From contig NZ_CP192292.1 of the NCBI RefSeq assembly GCF_050596425.1, positions 3,038,001 through 3,102,000 on the forward strand: a stretch of 64,000 nucleotides of DNA. Direction: 5' to 3'. Within the stretch, counting starts at the first letter, position 1, and each line of letters starts with the position of its first letter. The notes beneath the pieces were generated by a model that was not told the DNA's origin, searched no databases, and worked only from the letters and a program-made list of their open reading frames with translations. Positions 60,894 to 64,000 of this stretch are shown one piece after another. Source of the stretch: G963665925 sp050596425. GTDB taxonomy: Bacteria > Bacillota > Clostridia > Peptostreptococcales > Acidaminobacteraceae. A program made the translations under genes and the position numbers.

Positions 60894-63800
60894 CTAGCAG
60901 GTATGGATAAACCGCATAACCAGACTATAAATAACCGGTATAACAACCAGCGTTAATACGGTTGATACAATAAGTCCACTCATGAGAGCCACTGCCAGGG
61001 GCATAAATAACGGACTGCCAGAATACACCAGCGGTGTTAGCCCTATTACGGTTGTGCTCGTGCTTAATATAATGGGCCGCATCCTCTTTTGTACGGCGTC
61101 CTCACAAGCCTCTTCAATACATTTGCCTTCATTCAACTCATAATTGATGAAGTCCACCAAGACTATGGCATTGTTTACGACAATACCAAGTAAGCTAACC
61201 ATGCCTAACATGGCTGTAAAAGACAAGGCTTGGTCAAAAACATAGAGTCCAAATATTGAGCCTATAACAGCCAGAGGAACTGTTATCAGAATTATAAGAG
61301 GCTGAATAAAAGACTTAAACTGAATGAGTAAAATTAGATAAACCGCTAAAACTGCATAAATAGCCGCTGTGACGATATTCCCAAAGTTTTCACCTATTTT
61401 TTCGGGCTCCCCATCAAACTCAATTTCAATGCCTTCATATTCTTTTTGCCTGAGCATAGTTTTTAATTCAGTTTGAATAAGACCCGATGAATAATTTGGC
61501 TTGACATCACTTAAAACATGTACGGCCAGCTTGTTATTGTATTTCTTTATCACAGGCAACTGGGATCTTAACTCTACATCTGCAATTTCTTTAAGCAGAA
61601 CCTTGTGACCAGTGGCTCTTGACTTTATCATAAAATTTTCAAGATCAGTTTTTGACTCAATATTTCCACTAACTATAATAGGATACTCTACACCAAACTT
61701 TCTAAATGTACTGGATTCTCGCCCTCTTAAAGCAAGACTCACTTCATTTTGCAAATCAAAATTTGAAACCCCAAAATGGCTTGTTTTCGTCCTATCTGAT
61801 ACCACTTCAAACTCATAAACCCTCTGTTCAAAATCGTCATGGATGTTTTGTGTGCCGCTAATTTCACTAAGCAGCCCCTTTATGTCTTCTGAAACGGCCC
61901 CTAAATCATCCATGTTCTTGCCTGTTAATCTCAGACGAACTGGTGCACCAATAGGTTCTGCCTGTTCCAGTTGGTTGACTGTCACACGGCCAGCAGAGAC
62001 CTTACTATCCATAACATCTTGCAGTGCTAGGACATATTTTTCAATACTTTCATAGGTCTTGCCTGGACCAAACACACTTAAGTCAAGTCTAATCATCATC
62101 TGAGCATAGTCATTTGATGGAGCTCTCTTTGATATGGTGTTAAAAAACTTAGGTAAATCCCCACCTATAGACGAAGTGTAGGCTCTTATAGCTTCCTCTT
62201 TCTCAAGTATTTGACCCACTTGATCCACAATCGATTCAGTCTGTTCAATATCACCTGACCCATGACTAACAATGTTGATGTACATCATATTGGTATCAGC
62301 CTTCGGAAAGAACTGTAAGGGAATCATCTGACCAATATAGGCTGTTGATAAAAGGGCCAAAGCAACGAATACAACGACGACCCACTTATGTCTAAGGCCA
62401 GTATCAAGAGCCCTTTCAAAAAAATCTGCTATTCTTATCGGACGGGCTCTTTTTGAAGACTTTCTAAAAAATATATAAGCCATGGATGGCGTTACAAAAA
62501 GGGCGATCACATAAGATGCCATAAGAGCTATCATAATGATTTTTGGCAAACTGCTTAAGTATTCACCTGCAATAGAATCCAAAAATAGAAAGGGCATAAA
62601 GGCAGCTATTGTTGTTAGGGTTGATGTCAAGACTGGTATAGCCACCGATTTTGTTCCATCCACACAAGCCTTCATCTTGTCTTCTCCGTCATCAATAAGC
62701 ACTTGTATGGCATCGGATATAACAATTCCATTGTCTACAAGCATCCCTAAGGCCACAATGAGTGCGGATATTGATATCTGATGAATATTCACATCTAAAA
62801 TCCCCATGAAAATGAAGGTGATAAATATTGATGCCGGTATGGCAGTTGAAACTATGACAGCATTTCGAAGGCCCATCCCAATGAAAACAACCACAATAAC
62901 AAAGCCTACCCCTTGAAGGAGATTCATTGCAAAATCATGCACTGACTTATCCACCGTTTGGGGTTGGTAGAGGACCTGCTCAAAGTGAAGGTCTTTTGGA
63001 AGTTCTTTTTCAAATTTTTCTAGAACACCTTCCACATCTTTTCCCACTAAGACTATATTTTTATTCTTGAGAAAATAGCCAGTGAGAAGAACCGCCTTGT
63101 TATGCCCCTCTTTAATTTTGTAGGAGGCCTCTTCTAGTGCCAGTTCAACATCAGCAATGTCGGACAACCTTGTTACGGCACCATTTTCTGGAGAGACACC
63201 TATGATAATATTCTTGATTTCCTCTATGTCTGAAAAAGTCCCCTTGGCCTTAACGTTTATTTTTTCTGAGCCCGTATCAATTGACCCTGAAGGAATTTCG
63301 ACGTTTTGCCCTTTAATCAGATCTGAAATTTCCGCTAGTGAAAGATCAAACTGATTCAACAGTTTATAATTGACTTTCACTTTGACATTTTTCTCTTGCT
63401 TGCCCTCAATATCAAAACGAGATATGCCTTCAATTTTTGAAAGATCCTCTTTCAGCTCTAAAGTATAATCATACAATTCTTCATAGCTATAATTTTCACC
63501 TGATACACTCACTATAATGCCTGCCGTTTCAACCAGGTCTGTGTCCACATCAATGGTTTGACATTCATCAGGAAGCTCATCCTGTAAATCTTCCATACTT
63601 CGTCGCAGGCTTGTCCAAGCTTCATCCATATTCGTCCCATGCTTCATGCGAAGTATGCTCACTGAAATCGAGTTTCTGGAATATGAGTTGGAGTAGTCAA
63701 AACCTTCAATTTCTGATATTTCCTCTTCCACTTTTGAAGTCACCAGGGACTCAACATCCTCAGGTGACGCACCTGGATATATAACAGAAACCATAGCGAT

Positions 63801-63932
63801 TGGGGCCGTAATATCAGGATTTTCTTGTCTTGGAGATACATAATAGTTGTATGCCCCCACAAGTATAGACACCACTAGAACAAAGAGGGTGATCTTTCTA
63901 TACTTAATGGCAGTATATATTGATCCTTTCAT
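60894..63932 (-). CDS. RND-family efflux transporter, second system
   Basis: A 1012-residue RND permease with the expected two large extracytoplasmic loops and twelve helices. Characteristic segments are VIYPGASPEDVESLVTSKVE, ALIVALGMLVDNGIVISDAI (helix-4 charged relay region), and SLLGIVVNNAIVLVDFINYE. It is clearly diverged from the pump at 43515-46628 and has different helix-4 context (DNGIVISDAI). The ATG follows AAGGAGGGCCT. The end of an upstream gene lies 9 bases before the start and is probably its adaptor. Substrates are unknown. Confidence 0.94.
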   Translation of the reverse strand: MKGSIYTAIKYRKITLFVLVVSILVGAYNYYVSPRQENPDITAPIAMVSVIYPGASPEDVESLVTSKVEEEISEIEGFDYSNSYSRNSISVSILRMKHGTNMDEAWTSLRRSMEDLQDELPDECQTIDVDTDLVETAGIIVSVSGENYSYEELYDYTLELKEDLSKIEGISRFDIEGKQEKNVKVKVNYKLLNQFDLSLAEISDLIKGQNVEIPSGSIDTGSEKINVKAKGTFSDIEEIKNIIIGVSPENGAVTRLSDIADVELALEEASYKIKEGHNKAVLLTGYFLKNKNIVLVGKDVEGVLEKFEKELPKDLHFEQVLYQPQTVDKSVHDFAMNLLQGVGFVIVVVFIGMGLRNAVIVSTAIPASIFITFIFMGILDVNIHQISISALIVALGMLVDNGIVISDAIQVLIDDGEDKMKACVDGTKSVAIPVLTSTLTTIAAFMPFLFLDSIAGEYLSSLPKIIMIALMASYVIALFVTPSMAYIFFRKSSKRARPIRIADFFERALDTGLRHKWVVVVFVALALLSTAYIGQMIPLQFFPKADTNMMYINIVSHGSGDIEQTESIVDQVGQILEKEEAIRAYTSSIGGDLPKFFNTISKRAPSNDYAQMMIRLDLSVFGPGKTYESIEKYVLALQDVMDSKVSAGRVTVNQLEQAEPIGAPVRLRLTGKNMDDLGAVSEDIKGLLSEISGTQNIHDDFEQRVYEFEVVSDRTKTSHFGVSNFDLQNEVSLALRGRESSTFRKFGVEYPIIVSGNIESKTDLENFMIKSRATGHKVLLKEIADVELRSQLPVIKKYNNKLAVHVLSDVKPNYSSGLIQTELKTMLRQKEYEGIEIEFDGEPEKIGENFGNIVTAAIYAVLAVYLILLIQFKSFIQPLIILITVPLAVIGSIFGLYVFDQALSFTAMLGMVSLLGIVVNNAIVLVDFINYELNEGKCIEEACEDAVQKRMRPIILSTSTTVIGLTPLVYSGSPLFMPLAVALMSGLIVSTVLTLVVIPVIYSLVMRFIHTC

Positions 63933-63941
63933 AGGCCCTCC

Positions 63942-64000
63942 TTACTCAGATAAGATATTTACTTCCGATAGATTTTTAACATTTTTCATACCTTCTATAA
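63942..64000 (-). CDS. C-terminal end of an upstream gene, probably the RND adaptor
   Basis: Only the last 18 codons are visible, reading IEGMKNVKNLSEVNILSE before TAA. Position directly upstream of an RND permease gene suggests a membrane-fusion adaptor, but the fragment is too short to prove it. Confidence 0.5.
   Translation of the reverse strand, partial: IEGMKNVKNLSEVNILSE

Noticed and set aside
1..64000. CRISPR arrays, prophage genes, tRNA or rRNA genes.
   Set aside because: No regularly spaced direct repeats, no phage structural or integrase genes and no recognisable tRNA or rRNA sequences were seen on reading both strands. A covariance search could still find something missed.

Overview
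The window reads as an AT-rich chromosomal segment of a Gram-positive, low-GC anaerobe of the Firmicutes, most likely Clostridia. This rests on strong AGGAGG-type ribosome binding sites, frequent TTG and GTG starts, the gene order hrcA-grpE-dnaK-dnaJ under a perfect CIRCE operator, a ferredoxin-type 2-oxoacid oxidoreductase, a PduL phosphotransacylase, many lipoproteins and intrinsic terminators with long U-tracts. No rRNA, tRNA, phage gene, transposase or CRISPR array was seen. Most genes are on the minus strand.

Layout. 1-3.1 kb: end of an alpha/alpha-toroid protein, a small protein, carbamate kinase and a DUF975 membrane protein. 3.1-7.5 kb: an HD-GYP response regulator and a large hybrid sensor kinase. 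7.8-11.5 kb: threonine dehydrogenase, a very probable ArfA/BrfA-type ribosome-rescue gene with a terminator inside its reading frame, a small pyrophosphatase and two acetyltransferases. 11.5-15 kb: a duplicated solute-binding lipoprotein overlapping a sensor kinase. 15.1-18.8 kb (plus strand): a GlnK-GlnL-GlnT-like glutamine sensing and uptake cluster. 19-26 kb: NUDIX hydrolase, a 53-residue protein, a GNAT-ANT(6) fusion, a membrane protein, glycerate 2-kinase, a DUF1450-like protein and a frameshifted serine hydrolase. 26.5-31.5 kb: the heat-shock operon. 31.7-34.3 kb: a candidate structured RNA, a haem-type membrane protein, a rubrerythrin-like protein, a VOC protein and a small charged protein. 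34.4-37.4 kb: TPP riboswitch, thiC and purF. 37.4-43.4 kb: two unknown proteins, a two-gene 2-oxoacid:ferredoxin oxidoreductase and an ArsR-type regulator. 43.5-50.2 kb: an RND efflux pump with a lipoprotein adaptor, divergent from an OmpR-type two-component pair. 50.3-57.4 kb: a diguanylate cyclase with a ROK repressor, and an HD-GYP regulator with its sensor kinase. 57.6-64 kb: a small membrane protein, tandem covarying hairpin repeats, deoC-pduL, hpt and a second RND pump.

How the genes work together. Signal transduction dominates: five histidine kinases, four response regulators, two HD-GYP phosphodiesterases and one GGDEF cyclase. Three of the kinase systems sense through solute-binding-protein modules, and two of those are paired with HD-GYP outputs, so the region appears to couple extracellular solutes to cyclic-di-GMP. 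The metabolic genes fit amino-acid and nucleoside fermentation: carbamate kinase, threonine dehydrogenase, glutamine uptake, deoC-pduL and the ferredoxin oxidoreductase.

The most interesting items are the ribosome-rescue gene whose mRNA should end before its stop codon, a two-copy MITE-like repeat (one copy just upstream of that gene), tandem repeats whose hairpins show compensatory changes, an unassigned structured RNA next to hrcA, and a purF copy placed under a thiamine riboswitch.
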